A stretch of 64,000 nt of DNA from Kofleriaceae bacterium (GCA_018057825.1 JAGPCY010000004.1:62001-126000); one strand, 5' to 3'. Positions 1 through 8,846 are shown, counted from the first letter of the stretch. The notes: generated by a model from the sequence alone, not told the origin. Made by a program: numbers and translations.

Positions 1-1
1 C

Positions 2-331
2 GACAATCTGGTGAAGCTGCTGAACGCGCGTGGCGGCCTTCGGCTTGCGACCGATACCGAGCTGACCGAGGCTCTCGACAAGGTCGTGCAGGAGGGCGAC
101 ATCCCGTTCCTCGAGGCGTGGGAGAGCCCGCGCGACACCGACGCCGAGCGCGCCACGCTGTTGCGCCTGGCCACCACTGACGGCCCCGGCCAGGCCGACG
201 GCCCTGCGGTCGAGCTGGCCCGCGATGGCTACGTGGCCCTCGACGGCGAGAACCAGGCGTCGATCGCCGTCCCGCTGTTCCGCGACTGGATCCGGCTCTA
301 CCAGCGGCACTGGCGACCCGCGCCGCCGTGA
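2..331 (+). CDS. C-terminal fragment of a probable AAA/STAND-like ATPase
   Basis: This open frame is already running at the left edge, so only the last ~110 residues are seen and no start or nucleotide-binding motif is visible. The tail has a helical stretch followed by a winged-helix-like end (GYVALDGEN, then an aromatic strand ending in LFRDWIRLYQRHW). That ending resembles the C-terminal winged helix of bacterial ATPases which read a cargo or DNA signal. It lies upstream of another ATPase gene on the same strand and could share its transcript. The family is inferred from the tail only. Confidence 0.4.
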   Translation, partial: DNLVKLLNARGGLRLATDTELTEALDKVVQEGDIPFLEAWESPRDTDAERATLLRLATTDGPGQADGPAVELARDGYVALDGENQASIAVPLFRDWIRLYQRHWRPAPP

Positions 332-415
332 CGCTGACCCGGTCGACCTCGGCGGGACCGCCCGGTGTCCCAGGTGGACAACCGCCGCGGGACGCGCGAT
401 CCTGCCGGGGTCGCC

Positions 416-1252
416 ATGGCGCAGCCACGACTCATCGATCTCGGCTCGTTGCCGCGCGACCCCGATCGCGACGCGGCGCTGGTCGAGGTGCGCGCGCCGG
501 GCCGCGCTCGCGACGAGCTGATCCTCGGCGCGGACCTCGGCCGCCAGCTCGATCGGATCGAGGCCGAGCATCGCGATCGCGAGGCGCTGGCCAGGCTCGG
601 GCTTGCGCCGAAGGGACGCCTGCTGTTCGTCGGGCCACCGGGCTGCGGAAAGACCGCGTGCGCCGAGGTCCTGGCCGCTGACCTGGGGCTGCCGCTGGTG
701 TACGCCCGGTTCGATGGGATCGTGTCGTCGTACCTCGGGGAGACCGCCAGCAACCTGCGCCGCGTGTTCCAGTACGCCGGGCGGCGACCGTCGCTTCTGT
801 TCTTCGATGAGTTCGACGCCCTCGGCAAGCGGCGCGACGACCCTCATGAGCTGGGCGAGCTGAAGCGCGTGGTCGGCAGCTTCTTGCAGTTGCTCGACTC
901 GCACCCGCGCGGCGAGCTGGTGGTCGCAGCGACCAACCATGAGGGGCTCCTCGATGACGCCCTGTGGCGGCGTTTCGACGACGTGCTCTTCTTCGGCAAG
1001 CCCGACGAGCGGCAGCTCCTCGAGCTGCTGGAGCTTCGACTCCGCAGCGTCCGGAAGCGCGGGGCGGACCTCACGGCGATCGTCGCCGGGATGGGTGGGT
1101 TCTCGTTCGCCGATGCCGAGCGGGTCTGCCACGAGGCGATGAAGGCGATGGTCCTGGCGGGACGGAAGGAGCTCACCCAGGACCTTCTGCTGGGCGAGCT
1201 TGCGGAACAGCAGCGACGGCTTGCGCTCGCTGCGACGCGACCTAGACAATAG
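416..1252 (+). CDS. AAA-family ATPase of the ATPase/subtilase gene-pair type
   Basis: A 278-residue AAA module. It shows Walker A GPPGCGKT at residues 73-80, Walker B LLFFDEFD at 127-134, a sensor-1 ATN at 172-174 and an arginine pair RRFDD near 185 that fits the arginine-finger region. The pattern GLPLVYARFDGIVSSYLGET is typical of AAA proteins encoded directly upstream of subtilisin-like (S8) proteases in many bacteria, pairs often proposed to act in defence. The N-terminal helical region is shorter than I expect for that family. I chose the ATG at 416; an in-frame GTG at 365 would add 17 residues of poor-looking sequence. The next gene begins 6 nt downstream and looks like the remnant of the protease partner. 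Confidence 0.75.
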   Translation: MAQPRLIDLGSLPRDPDRDAALVEVRAPGRARDELILGADLGRQLDRIEAEHRDREALARLGLAPKGRLLFVGPPGCGKTACAEVLAADLGLPLVYARFDGIVSSYLGETASNLRRVFQYAGRRPSLLFFDEFDALGKRRDDPHELGELKRVVGSFLQLLDSHPRGELVVAATNHEGLLDDALWRRFDDVLFFGKPDERQLLELLELRLRSVRKRGADLTAIVAGMGGFSFADAERVCHEAMKAMVLAGRKELTQDLLLGELAEQQRRLALAATRPRQ

Positions 1253-1258
1253 TGGGCG

Positions 1259-1825
1259 ATGGCGGGCGACGAACGGTTCCCTCACCTCCGACTCCTGACC
1301 CCGAAGGCCTTCGATCGGCGCCGCGTCGTGCGACGGCCGCCCGGGCCACCCCCTCGGGTGCCAGCTACGCATGGGGCGCGCCTGCGCGATGAGATCGCGG
1401 CCGTGCGCGCCCGCCTGGACGAGGTTGACCGCGAGCGGCCCCGCGGCGTGGTGCTGACCTGGAACCTCGCACGCGGCGACGTGCCGATTGGCAGGGTCCA
1501 CGATGCCATCGTCGCGGCGAGCGCGGACGCGCCGCGCCAGCCTACGCCGGCGGCCAAAGTGTTCATGACCGGTTCGCTGTCGAAGACGAGGCAGAGCGGC
1601 GGCACGGTGCAGAAGAACGTGTTCACCTGGGTTCGCGGCGACCACGGGGAGACCTATCGGCTGGCGGTCGTTGCGACCGCGCCACGACCGGGGCCTCCTG
1701 GGGCGACGCAGCGGTTTGCGGTGGTGGTGGGCCTGGCGGTGGAAGACGCCACCATCGACCTGCACGCCGAGCTGCGGGCGCGGCTCGCCGCCGGTCGCGT
1801 GCGCGTGCGGGTGGGGACCGAGTAG
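1259..1825 (+). CDS. Subtilase-partner remnant lacking the protease core
   Basis: A 188-residue protein. Its first ~57 residues (basic and proline-rich, then a helical segment HGARLRDEIAAVRARLDEV) resemble the N-terminus of S8 proteases paired with AAA ATPases. Its last ~120 residues (LTWNLARG, then GGTVQKNVF, QRFAVVVGLAVED and LHAELRARL) resemble the beta-rich C-terminal domain of the same proteases. The several hundred residues between, with the Asp-His-Ser catalytic triad, are absent. The two ends are joined in frame, as by an internal deletion. There is no frameshift, so a short protein could still be made, perhaps as a non-catalytic partner of the ATPase. The family link is from pattern memory, not from a search. 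Confidence 0.55.
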   Translation: MAGDERFPHLRLLTPKAFDRRRVVRRPPGPPPRVPATHGARLRDEIAAVRARLDEVDRERPRGVVLTWNLARGDVPIGRVHDAIVAASADAPRQPTPAAKVFMTGSLSKTRQSGGTVQKNVFTWVRGDHGETYRLAVVATAPRPGPPGATQRFAVVVGLAVEDATIDLHAELRARLAAGRVRVRVGTE

Positions 1826-1933
1826 GGCGGGGCGCGGGCCGGGCGCGGCCACGGCGATCGTGGCTAGCCGAGCGAGCACCGAAGGGGGGCTCAACATGCG
1901 CGGGGCGTGGGCGACTCGACAGACGAGGTCCCC

Positions 1934-2767
1934 ATGTCGCCCATCCCATCCCGCAGCGTCTTTCGTGTCGTATCGATCCTTGCCCTGGCGACGGCCGCGT
2001 GTAGCCAAGAGTCGACCGAGGGCGCCGAGCTCATGGGTCCGATGGGTCCTGCGGGTCCTGCGGGTCCTGCGGGTCCTGCGGGTCCTGCGGGTCCTGCGGG
2101 GCCTGCGGGAAGCCTGGGTCCCGTCGGTCCTGCCGGTCCTGCTGGAGCCGCCGGTCTCCCCGGCATCGACGGACAGCCGGGAGCGCCGGGGGAGCGTGGA
2201 CCCGAAGGCCCCCGCGGCGAGATCGGCAAGGTCGGGCCGACGGGCCCGAGCGGTCCTCGCGGTGACGTCGGTCCGGCCGGGCCCGCGGGCCCGCGCGGCG
2301 AGGACGGCGCGGCCGGGCCTCCGGGTCCGCAGGGGGTGCCCGGCCCGGTCGAGGTGTACCTCAGCGCGCAGATCTCGGGCGTGGTCTCGGCGGGTGGCTG
2401 GGTCGAGGTCACCGGGGCCGGTCAGCTCCTCACGCTGACCGAGGGCCGGACGGTCGACCTCGAGGCCGACGGCACGCTGGTGGCGCTTTTCGGGCTCGAT
2501 CCGAGCGGGCGGTGCGGCGTGCGCTTCGTGGTCGATGGCGCACCGCTGGTGGCCGCCGACTTCGGCGACCGCGCGGTCGGCTGCGATCGGGTCGACCCGA
2601 CCATGGTCGAGCGTTGGTGTCCGTGGACGATGCGGCAAGAGGTGGTGCTCCCGCCGGGCCCGCACACGATCGCCGTCGAGGTCCGCAGCGACCCGGCCTT
2701 CGATGCCCAGTGCAGCGTGCCGGCGGATCCGTCGTTCCAGACCAAGCTCTGGGTCCTGGCGCGCTGA
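1934..2767 (+). CDS. Collagen-like (Gly-X-Y) lipoprotein
   Basis: A 277-residue protein. The ATG at 1934 follows a GAGG ribosome site and gives a signal peptide ending in a lipobox with Cys at residue 23. Residues 35-139 are 35 uninterrupted Gly-X-Y triplets, including seven successive GPA, so a collagen-like triple-helical rod is expected. The last ~135 residues form a beta-rich domain with six cysteines after the rod (for example GRCGVRF, GCDR, RWCPW, AQCSV), reminiscent of the globular trimerising heads on bacterial collagen-like proteins. It is probably an outer-membrane-anchored trimeric surface stalk. An earlier start at 1907 is possible but would spoil the signal peptide. No operon partner is evident; the next gene is convergent. 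Confidence 0.8.
   Translation: MSPIPSRSVFRVVSILALATAACSQESTEGAELMGPMGPAGPAGPAGPAGPAGPAGPAGSLGPVGPAGPAGAAGLPGIDGQPGAPGERGPEGPRGEIGKVGPTGPSGPRGDVGPAGPAGPRGEDGAAGPPGPQGVPGPVEVYLSAQISGVVSAGGWVEVTGAGQLLTLTEGRTVDLEADGTLVALFGLDPSGRCGVRFVVDGAPLVAADFGDRAVGCDRVDPTMVERWCPWTMRQEVVLPPGPHTIAVEVRSDPAFDAQCSVPADPSFQTKLWVLAR
2045..2107 (+). repeat. 9-bp tandem repeat coding for Gly-Pro-Ala
   Basis: Seven copies of a 9-bp unit, GGTCCTGCG, six of them identical and the last with one change, inside the collagen-like gene. Identical codons (rather than only identical residues) suggest recent slippage, so the copy number, and hence stalk length, could vary in multiples of three residues without loss of frame. Confidence 0.85.
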
Positions 2768-2807
2768 GGCGGCGGAGCGGGGCGAGGCGCCGCCGCGCGA
2801 GCGGCGG

Positions 2808-3761
2808 TCAGCGGCCGCGGCCTTCGAGCAGCGCCAGGAAGGGCTTCGAGCGCTCGAGCTGGGCGGCGGCCCGGCTGTACAGATCGGCCCGGCGAGCCGT
2901 CGAGATGCCGAGGGTCGTGAGCAGCTCGGCGACCCGCGGATCGGTCTCGACCTCGGGCTCGCCGGGCGCGACCCCGGCGACCAGATCGCGGGCGATGACG
3001 TCGGCGACCGCGATCGCCTCGGCGCCGGTCCGCTGCGCCACCGGTACCTTGTCGCGGAGCTGCGGCTTGAGGACGTTGTGGTGGGCCTCGATCGGCACCG
3101 CCAGGGCCGGCGGCAAGCGCCAGCGTCGCGCCAGCTCGCGGCCGATCTGATCGTGGCGCGGGATGCCCAGGTGCTCCTCGGCCATCGCCCACGGCACGCC
3201 GTCGCGGTGGATCGCGTCCTGGATCGCGACCACGCGATCGGGGATGAGCTTGCACTGAGCGATCTTGCCCATGTCGTGCAGGAGCCCGGCGGTGAACAGC
3301 GCGTCGGGATCGCGGTGGCCGAGCTCCTCGCCGATCACGCGCGCGGTCGCGCCGACCGCCAGCGAGTGGAGCCACAGCGACCGCGGATCGAAGGTCGCCC
3401 CGTCGGGCAGGGCCAAGGTCTCGAGCACCGACACCGTCAAGACGAGCTGGTAGATCGTGTTGAAGCCGACGAACGGGATGGCTCGGCTGACGTCGGTCAC
3501 GCCGCCGGGGATCGCGAAGTACGCCGAGTTGACCAGGCGCAGGAGCTTGGCCGCCAGGCTGGGATCGCTGCCGATCAGCTCGGCGACGTGCTGGACCGAG
3601 GTCCGCCGGGAGTTCATGGCCTCGGTCAAGCGCAGCGCGACCAGCGGCAGGGTCGGCAGGGAGTCGAGCAGCGCGCCGAGCTGTTCGACGCTGACCGTCG
3701 CGGGGGCGAGGGCCGCGCCGTTCGCGGCGGCCGCGATCGCGCGGGGGGGCGGGGCGCTCAT
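2808..3761 (-). CDS. HDOD-domain protein
   Basis: A 317-residue cytoplasmic protein. After a low-complexity N-terminus it has a HDOD domain (about residues 27-225): LPTLPLVALRLTEA, then DPSLAAKLLRLVNSA, a hydrophobic helix and LLHDMGKIAQ with the HD pair at 162-163. HDOD proteins are non-catalytic relatives of HD phosphodiesterases and usually act as signalling scaffolds in motility, gliding or cyclic-di-GMP circuits. The C-terminal ~90 residues are helical with no recognised output domain. It is the last gene of an apparent motA-motB operon. Its ATG overlaps the stop of the upstream lipoprotein gene by the ATGA arrangement, so it is probably translationally coupled. Confidence 0.85.
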   Translation of the reverse strand: MSAPPPRAIAAAANGAALAPATVSVEQLGALLDSLPTLPLVALRLTEAMNSRRTSVQHVAELIGSDPSLAAKLLRLVNSAYFAIPGGVTDVSRAIPFVGFNTIYQLVLTVSVLETLALPDGATFDPRSLWLHSLAVGATARVIGEELGHRDPDALFTAGLLHDMGKIAQCKLIPDRVVAIQDAIHRDGVPWAMAEEHLGIPRHDQIGRELARRWRLPPALAVPIEAHHNVLKPQLRDKVPVAQRTGAEAIAVADVIARDLVAGVAPGEPEVETDPRVAELLTTLGISTARRADLYSRAAAQLERSKPFLALLEGRGR

Positions 3762-4180
3762 CGCGGCGCTCCGATCGGCAGGCGCGCGACGGCCGCGTCC
3801 ACGGCGGGCGCGGCGTCGATCGCGGCGTCGAGACTCGCGGCGTCGCCGTCGGTGGCGTCGGGGGCCGCGGCGTCGCCGTCGGTGGCGTCGGGGGCCGCGG
3901 CGTCGCCGTCGGTGGCATCGACGGCCGCGGCGTCGCCGTCAGTGGCATCGAGGGCCGCGGCGTCGTCACTGCCGGCGTCGACCGTCGCCGCGTCGCCGTC
4001 GTCGGCGTCGCCGACCGCGGCGTCGAGCCCGCCCGTGCAGGCGCCGATGGCCGAGCAGGTCTGGCCGCTCGGGCAGTCGCTGGTGCGCGTGCAGGCGGCG
4101 TCGTCGCACCCCGCGGTCGCGGCGGCGACGAGGACGAGCACCAGCGCGCCGAGCGCGCACCGCCAGCGATCACGGCGCAT
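3758..4180 (-). CDS. Asp/Ala-repeat lipoprotein
   Basis: A 140-residue predicted lipoprotein. The chosen ATG at 4180 gives a basic-hydrophobic signal peptide ending in VAAATAGC, with Cys at residue 25. The mature part starts with a small Cys-rich segment (CTRTSDCPSGQTC, then GACTGG), a pattern common at the N-terminus of secreted myxobacterial proteins. It continues as a highly acidic low-complexity tail of DATDGDAAAP-type decapeptides. There is no enzymatic domain. The start overlaps the preceding gene by 11 nt and the stop overlaps the HDOD start, so it sits inside the motAB transcript. A periplasmic or cell-surface spacer is a guess; the function is unknown. Confidence 0.7.
   Translation of the reverse strand: MRRDRWRCALGALVLVLVAAATAGCDDAACTRTSDCPSGQTCSAIGACTGGLDAAVGDADDGDAATVDAGSDDAAALDATDGDAAAVDATDGDAAAPDATDGDAAAPDATDGDAASLDAAIDAAPAVDAAVARLPIGAPR
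3841..3960 (-). repeat. Four 30-bp tandem repeats in the lipoprotein gene
   Basis: Four successive 30-bp units (3841-3870, 3871-3900, 3901-3930, 3931-3960); the first two are identical and the others differ at a few positions. A degenerate fifth copy follows. Each unit encodes ten residues of the acidic tail, so copy-number changes keep the frame. Confidence 0.9.
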
Positions 4181-4691
4181 CGATCGCCACTCCGAGGCCA
4201 AGGGCGACCTGGGCGACCGCGTTGCCCCGAGGCAGATCGGTCCCGGCGATATAGACGTCACCAGCGAGGTCGAGGCACGGCCGGGCCGCGCCCATCGGCC
4301 AGCACCAGGTGGCGCCGACGGTGGCGCCGTAGAGGGTGTAGGGCTTGGCGATCACGCGCGCGCCGGCCCGGACCCGGGTCCGCGGTCCCATCGCCATCGC
4401 CAGCCCGCCTTCGCCGCCGACCCCGGTGCGATCCAACGTCTCGACGGTGAGGCCGCCGTAGCCGTAGGTGCGCGGCGCATCGGACAGCGCGAGCGCGGCG
4501 GTGGCAGTGATGAGCAGCGGCGTGGCCCGCACCGCGCCGCGACCCGCGCCGCCGCCGGCGGCCAGGCCGTAGGCGACCCGCAGATCGACCCCGACCAGGG
4601 CCTCGGCGTGCGCCGGGCTCGGCCGAACCATCGCCCACCCCAGCGTCAACCCGAGGACGGCGAGACCGGCGAGGCGGCGCGGCGGAGTCAT
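4170..4691 (-). CDS. Predicted outer-membrane beta-barrel-like protein in the mot operon
   Basis: A 173-residue protein with a clear Sec signal peptide (basic start, hydrophobic core, AHA-EA cleavage near residue 29). The mature part is made of alternating glycine- and aromatic-containing strands such as VDLRVAYGLAAGGG, TYGYGGLTVETL, RVRAGARVIAKPYTLYG and VAQVALGLGVAID, which look like small outer-membrane barrel strands. I recognise no named family. It starts 3 nt after motB and overlaps the downstream lipoprotein gene, so it is co-transcribed with the stator genes. An envelope role linked to the motor is possible but is inferred from context only. Confidence 0.55.
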   Translation of the reverse strand: MTPPRRLAGLAVLGLTLGWAMVRPSPAHAEALVGVDLRVAYGLAAGGGAGRGAVRATPLLITATAALALSDAPRTYGYGGLTVETLDRTGVGGEGGLAMAMGPRTRVRAGARVIAKPYTLYGATVGATWCWPMGAARPCLDLAGDVYIAGTDLPRGNAVAQVALGLGVAIDAP

Positions 4692-4694
4692 CGA

Positions 4695-5633
4695 TCACGG
4701 CTCGAGCAAGCGCCGTGCCTGGGACGCGGTGCCGCGGATCATCGCCCGGACGCTGCTGGTATGCAGGGCGTCGCCATCCTTGGCGGCCTCCGTCAACGGC
4801 GGCGTCGCCTCCTCTGTCGGGGGCGTCGGCTCCGTCGGGGGCGTCGTCGGCGCGGCGCCGCTGGCCACCGGGGCGCTGCGCAGGAGGATCGACAGGCGGC
4901 GGTTGCGGGCCGACAAGGGCGCGTCGGGCAGGAGCGGCACCGCGGCGCCCCGGCCGATCACGCCGACCACGCGGTCGCGGTCGAGGCCGGCGCGCTCGAG
5001 GATCTTGCGGGCGGCGCTGGCGCGCTCGAAGGACAGCTCCCAGTTGGTCTTGTCGGCGCCGGTCGGGAACGGCGCGGCGTCGGTGTGGCCCTGGATCTCG
5101 ATCGGGGCCTCATGGGAGGCCAGGACCGGGACCAGCTTGACCAGGAAGTCGCGCAGCGCCGGCTTGAGCGCCGACGACGAGGTCTCGAACAGCATGCCGT
5201 CGTCGCTGTCGTCGACCTCGATCAGGACGCCCTCGGGCGTGGCCACGACCCGGACCTTGCTCGCGACCTCGGCCAGGTCGACGTGGTTGTCGGCCATGGT
5301 GCGGATCTGCTTCTGCACCGAGCGCGCCTGGTCGTCGAGGGACTGCTCGCCATGAGGTGGCGGCACGCCCGACTTCTCCATGATCGACGGGACGTAGGTC
5401 GCGCCGCCGTTCATCGCCAGCTCGGCGTCGGGCAGGACGCCGGTGCGGAAGTAGTCGGCGATCTCCTTGCGCGACTTGGAGTCGGTCGACGCCAGGAGCC
5501 AGAGCACCATGAACAGCGCCATCATCGCGGTGACGAAGTCGGCGTAGGCGATCTTCCAGGCCCCGCCGTGGTGGCCGTGGCCACCGACCTTCTTGATGAC
5601 CTTGCGACGCGATGGTTGCGGAGGGGGCGCCAT
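4695..5633 (-). CDS. motB: Flagellar stator protein MotB
   Basis: A 312-residue stator subunit. The N-terminus has one membrane helix with WKIAYADFVTAMMALFMVLW; Asp32 is the conserved proton-carrying aspartate. The region resembles proton-type (E. coli-like) MotB more than sodium-type PomB. A peptidoglycan-binding OmpA-like domain follows (about 130-265), with EIQGHTDAAP and a NWELSFERASAARKIL helix. The tail is rich in Thr-Pro-Glu. It starts 2 nt after the motA stop and is followed within 3 nt by an outer-membrane-like gene. Together with MotA it would form the ion channel that turns the rotor through FliG. Confidence 0.95.
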   Translation of the reverse strand: MAPPPQPSRRKVIKKVGGHGHHGGAWKIAYADFVTAMMALFMVLWLLASTDSKSRKEIADYFRTGVLPDAELAMNGGATYVPSIMEKSGVPPPHGEQSLDDQARSVQKQIRTMADNHVDLAEVASKVRVVATPEGVLIEVDDSDDGMLFETSSSALKPALRDFLVKLVPVLASHEAPIEIQGHTDAAPFPTGADKTNWELSFERASAARKILERAGLDRDRVVGVIGRGAAVPLLPDAPLSARNRRLSILLRSAPVASGAAPTTPPTEPTPPTEEATPPLTEAAKDGDALHTSSVRAMIRGTASQARRLLEP

Positions 5634-5635
5634 GA

Positions 5636-6490
5636 TCAGCTTCCCTTCAAGGACTGCATGGCCTTGTCGGCCTCGGAGAACGACGGCCGCTCGTCGTGAA
5701 AGATCACCTTGCGGCCGAACTCGATCGCGGTGGCCGGGGCGGCGCCGCGCATCGACGCGATGAGCGAGCTCTTGATGACCTCGAGGAGCCGGCGGTGGTG
5801 GGTCTCCTGGATCTCGGTCGCGGTGATGAGCGGCGAGACCAGGCCGTAGGACAGGAGGATGCCGAGGAAGGTCCCGACCAGGGCGGCGGCGACGTGGTGG
5901 CCGATCACCGCGGGCGGGGCGTCCATGTGGCCCATGGTCACGATCACGCCGAGCACCGCGGCGACGATGCCGATCCCGGGCAACGCGTCGGACACCGTGC
6001 GCAAGAGGCCCGAGGACATGTGGTTGCACGCCATCCAGGTGTCGAGCTCGGCGTCGAGCAAGGCCTCGAGGTCGTCGGCCGAGACGCCGTTGGCCATGGC
6101 TTGCAGGGCCTCGCCCAGGAAGGTGCGGAACAGCTCGTTCTTGGCCACCACCGGGTACTTGCGGAAGATCTCGCTCTTGGTCGGGTCGGCGGCGTGGGTC
6201 TCGAGGGCCAGGACGCCCTGGCGACGGGCCAGCGTCAGGAGCTCATAGATGAGCTTCAGGACGTCGAGGTAGTCCTTCTTCTTGGGCGTGGTGTCCTGCA
6301 GCGCCATCACCAGCACGTGCTTGACCCGGGCGCGCATCTGCCCGGGCGACGAGATCATGAGGGTGCCGATCGCGGCGCCGACGATGACTACGAGCTCGGA
6401 CGGCTGGAACAGGATCGGAGGTTTTCCTCCGGCCATGATGAAGCCGCCGAGCACACAACCGAACACGACGAGGATTCCGAGCTTGCCCAT
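5636..6490 (-). CDS. motA: Flagellar stator protein MotA
   Basis: A 284-residue inner-membrane protein starting at the ATG at 6490 (MGKLGILVVFGCVLGGFIM). It has four expected membrane helices, with a cytoplasmic loop between helices 2 and 3 that contacts FliG. The conserved proline segments are present: DALPGIGIVAAVLGVI (helix 3) and GTFLGILLSYGLVSP (helix 4). Length and motifs match the proton-driven MotA family. It is the first gene of a minus-strand operon with motB, and divergent from a response-regulator gene 132 nt away. I see no convincing flagellar sigma-factor promoter in that gap. Confidence 0.95.
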   Translation of the reverse strand: MGKLGILVVFGCVLGGFIMAGGKPPILFQPSELVVIVGAAIGTLMISSPGQMRARVKHVLVMALQDTTPKKKDYLDVLKLIYELLTLARRQGVLALETHAADPTKSEIFRKYPVVAKNELFRTFLGEALQAMANGVSADDLEALLDAELDTWMACNHMSSGLLRTVSDALPGIGIVAAVLGVIVTMGHMDAPPAVIGHHVAAALVGTFLGILLSYGLVSPLITATEIQETHHRRLLEVIKSSLIASMRGAAPATAIEFGRKVIFHDERPSFSEADKAMQSLKGS

Positions 6491-6622
6491 GGCGATAGGC
6501 GAATCGACTGCCCGCGCATTCCGTTGAGGCCGTGCGCCGATCCGCTCCGGCCTGGGGGCGGTGGCCCCTACACCTGCGGCGCGGGCGGTCGATACCAGCG
6601 GACGAGAGCCAAGAGGTCCCCG

Positions 6623-7024
6623 ATGCTGTTCCAGATCCTGGTCTGCGATGACGATCCGGAAATCCGCGCCGCGCTGCGCCGCACCTTGTGTCGTCACGAG
6701 GTGACGACGGTGGCCAGCCCGGCGGAGGGGCTCGCGGCGCTCAAGGCCCGGCGCTACCACGCGGTGATCTCCGACTTCGAGCTGGGCGCGGAGAGCGACG
6801 GTCTGGAGTTCCTCCAGGTGGTCCGCTTGATGTACCCCGACACCGTCCGGTTCCTGGTCACCGGCAGCCGCGATCTTCAGGTCGTGATCCGCGCGGTCAA
6901 CGAGGGCTCGGTCCATCGCTACTTCCTGAAGCCGTGGGACGACGAGACCCTGGCCGGGGCGATCGCGGTCCAGCTCCACGCTCACGGAGGCGGCTCCGAA
7001 CGCCCGGCGCCGGCGCCGACGTGA
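6623..7024 (+). CDS. Single-domain response regulator
   Basis: A 133-residue stand-alone receiver domain. The acidic pocket is CDDDPE at the start, the phospho-acceptor is Asp51 (ISDFE), the T/S switch lies in LVTGS, and Lys103 sits in FLKPW. The FLKPWDDETL ending is typical of receivers otherwise found on RpfG-like or kinase-linked regulators. There is no output domain, so it would act by protein contact. An AAGAGG ribosome site precedes the ATG. It ends in a GTGA overlap with the OmpA-like gene, so the two are coupled. It is divergent from motA, which makes a motor-related target plausible but unproven. Confidence 0.85.
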   Translation: MLFQILVCDDDPEIRAALRRTLCRHEVTTVASPAEGLAALKARRYHAVISDFELGAESDGLEFLQVVRLMYPDTVRFLVTGSRDLQVVIRAVNEGSVHRYFLKPWDDETLAGAIAVQLHAHGGGSERPAPAPT

Positions 7025-7548
7025 CCGCCGCGCGCGTGGTCCTCGCGATCGCGCTGGCCGCCGGCGGCGCCGCCGCTGAGCCCGCCACCCGACCGCTACC
7101 CGAGCCCTGCACCTGTCCCACTCCGGAGGCCCGCCATGATCGCGTTGTCGATGACTCCCGGGTTGCGCGCCGGCCCGTGTCGCGAGGCGAGCGCGCCGTC
7201 CGGCCCCGCGGCCCGGCTCGCTTCGGCCTCGGCGACGAGATCTACTTCGCCGCCGGCCGCGCGCGGATCCGCAGTCGCGAGCGGGCCGTCGTCGCGGCGG
7301 TCGTCGATCGCTGGCAGCTCCATCCCCAGTGGCGGCTGCGTGTGATCGGCCACGCCGCCAAGGTCGGCGATGGTCGCGGCAGCCGACGCCTGAGCCAGCT
7401 GCGCGCCGACCGGGTCAAGGCCGCCCTGGTGGCGGCCGGCGTGCCGGCGGCGCAGATCGAGGCGGTCGGGGTCGGCGCCGACGCGCCGGGGCTGCACCCG
7501 ACGGCGAGTCGGCGGGTCGAGTTCGAGGTCGTGGTCGACGCGCGGTGA
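7021..7548 (+). CDS. Secreted OmpA-like peptidoglycan-binding protein
   Basis: A 175-residue protein starting at GTG 7021, which overlaps the stop of the receiver gene. A short hydrophobic signal segment (VVLAIALAAGGAAAEP) is followed by a low-complexity linker with an early CTC. A C-terminal OmpA domain of ~100 residues begins GDEIYFAAGRARI and continues with RLRVIGHAAKVGDG and LSQLRADRVKAALVAAGV. Such domains bind diaminopimelate in peptidoglycan. It may be a periplasmic anchor protein. Its position beside motAB and a receiver domain suggests a link to the motor or cell wall, by context only. Confidence 0.75.
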   Translation: MTAARVVLAIALAAGGAAAEPATRPLPEPCTCPTPEARHDRVVDDSRVARRPVSRGERAVRPRGPARFGLGDEIYFAAGRARIRSRERAVVAAVVDRWQLHPQWRLRVIGHAAKVGDGRGSRRLSQLRADRVKAALVAAGVPAAQIEAVGVGADAPGLHPTASRRVEFEVVVDAR

Positions 7549-7779
7549 CGACCGATCCGCCGCAGCGCGCGTCGTGGCCCACCGGGGCCGCGGGGGCGGC
7601 GCCGTCGCCGGTACCCGCGCGGCATCCGTGCCCCGCCACCCAGCCGGGTACGCGGCTACCCAGGGCCGATCGACGCACCACCCACTCCGGAGTTCGCGGC
7701 CTTGAGCGATCTCAGGCGCTTCGCCGCGACGCGTGACTGTAAGCCAGCACGCCGGCCCCGGCGAGCTCGCTTCGCGGGT

Positions 7780-7795
7780 TGGATCGGTTCTCGCT
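7780..7795 (+). promoter_or_regulatory. Weak sigma-54-like promoter before the activator gene
   Basis: TGGATCGGTTCTCGCT has the GG and GC doublets separated by 10 nt and matches 9 of the 12 fixed consensus positions. It ends 13 nt before the ATG at 7809, similar to the better matches in this window. It could mean autoregulation, but the match is poor. Confidence 0.25.
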
Positions 7796-7808
7796 AAGGC
7801 TCCGGGTC

Positions 7809-8846
<1,038 letters not shown>

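Noticed and set aside
3841-3960. 30-bp repeats considered as a CRISPR array
   Set aside because: The units are directly adjacent with no spacers and lie in frame inside a lipoprotein gene.
2535-5699. A 1054-codon open frame on the plus strand
   Set aside because: It lies opposite the HDOD, lipoprotein, outer-membrane-like and motB genes, which have clear domains. Long open antisense frames are expected in very GC-rich coding DNA.
6491-6622. Possible sigma-28 promoter (TCAACGGA-N11-GTCGATTC) for motA
   Set aside because: The -35 box matches only three of eight positions. I do not consider it supported.
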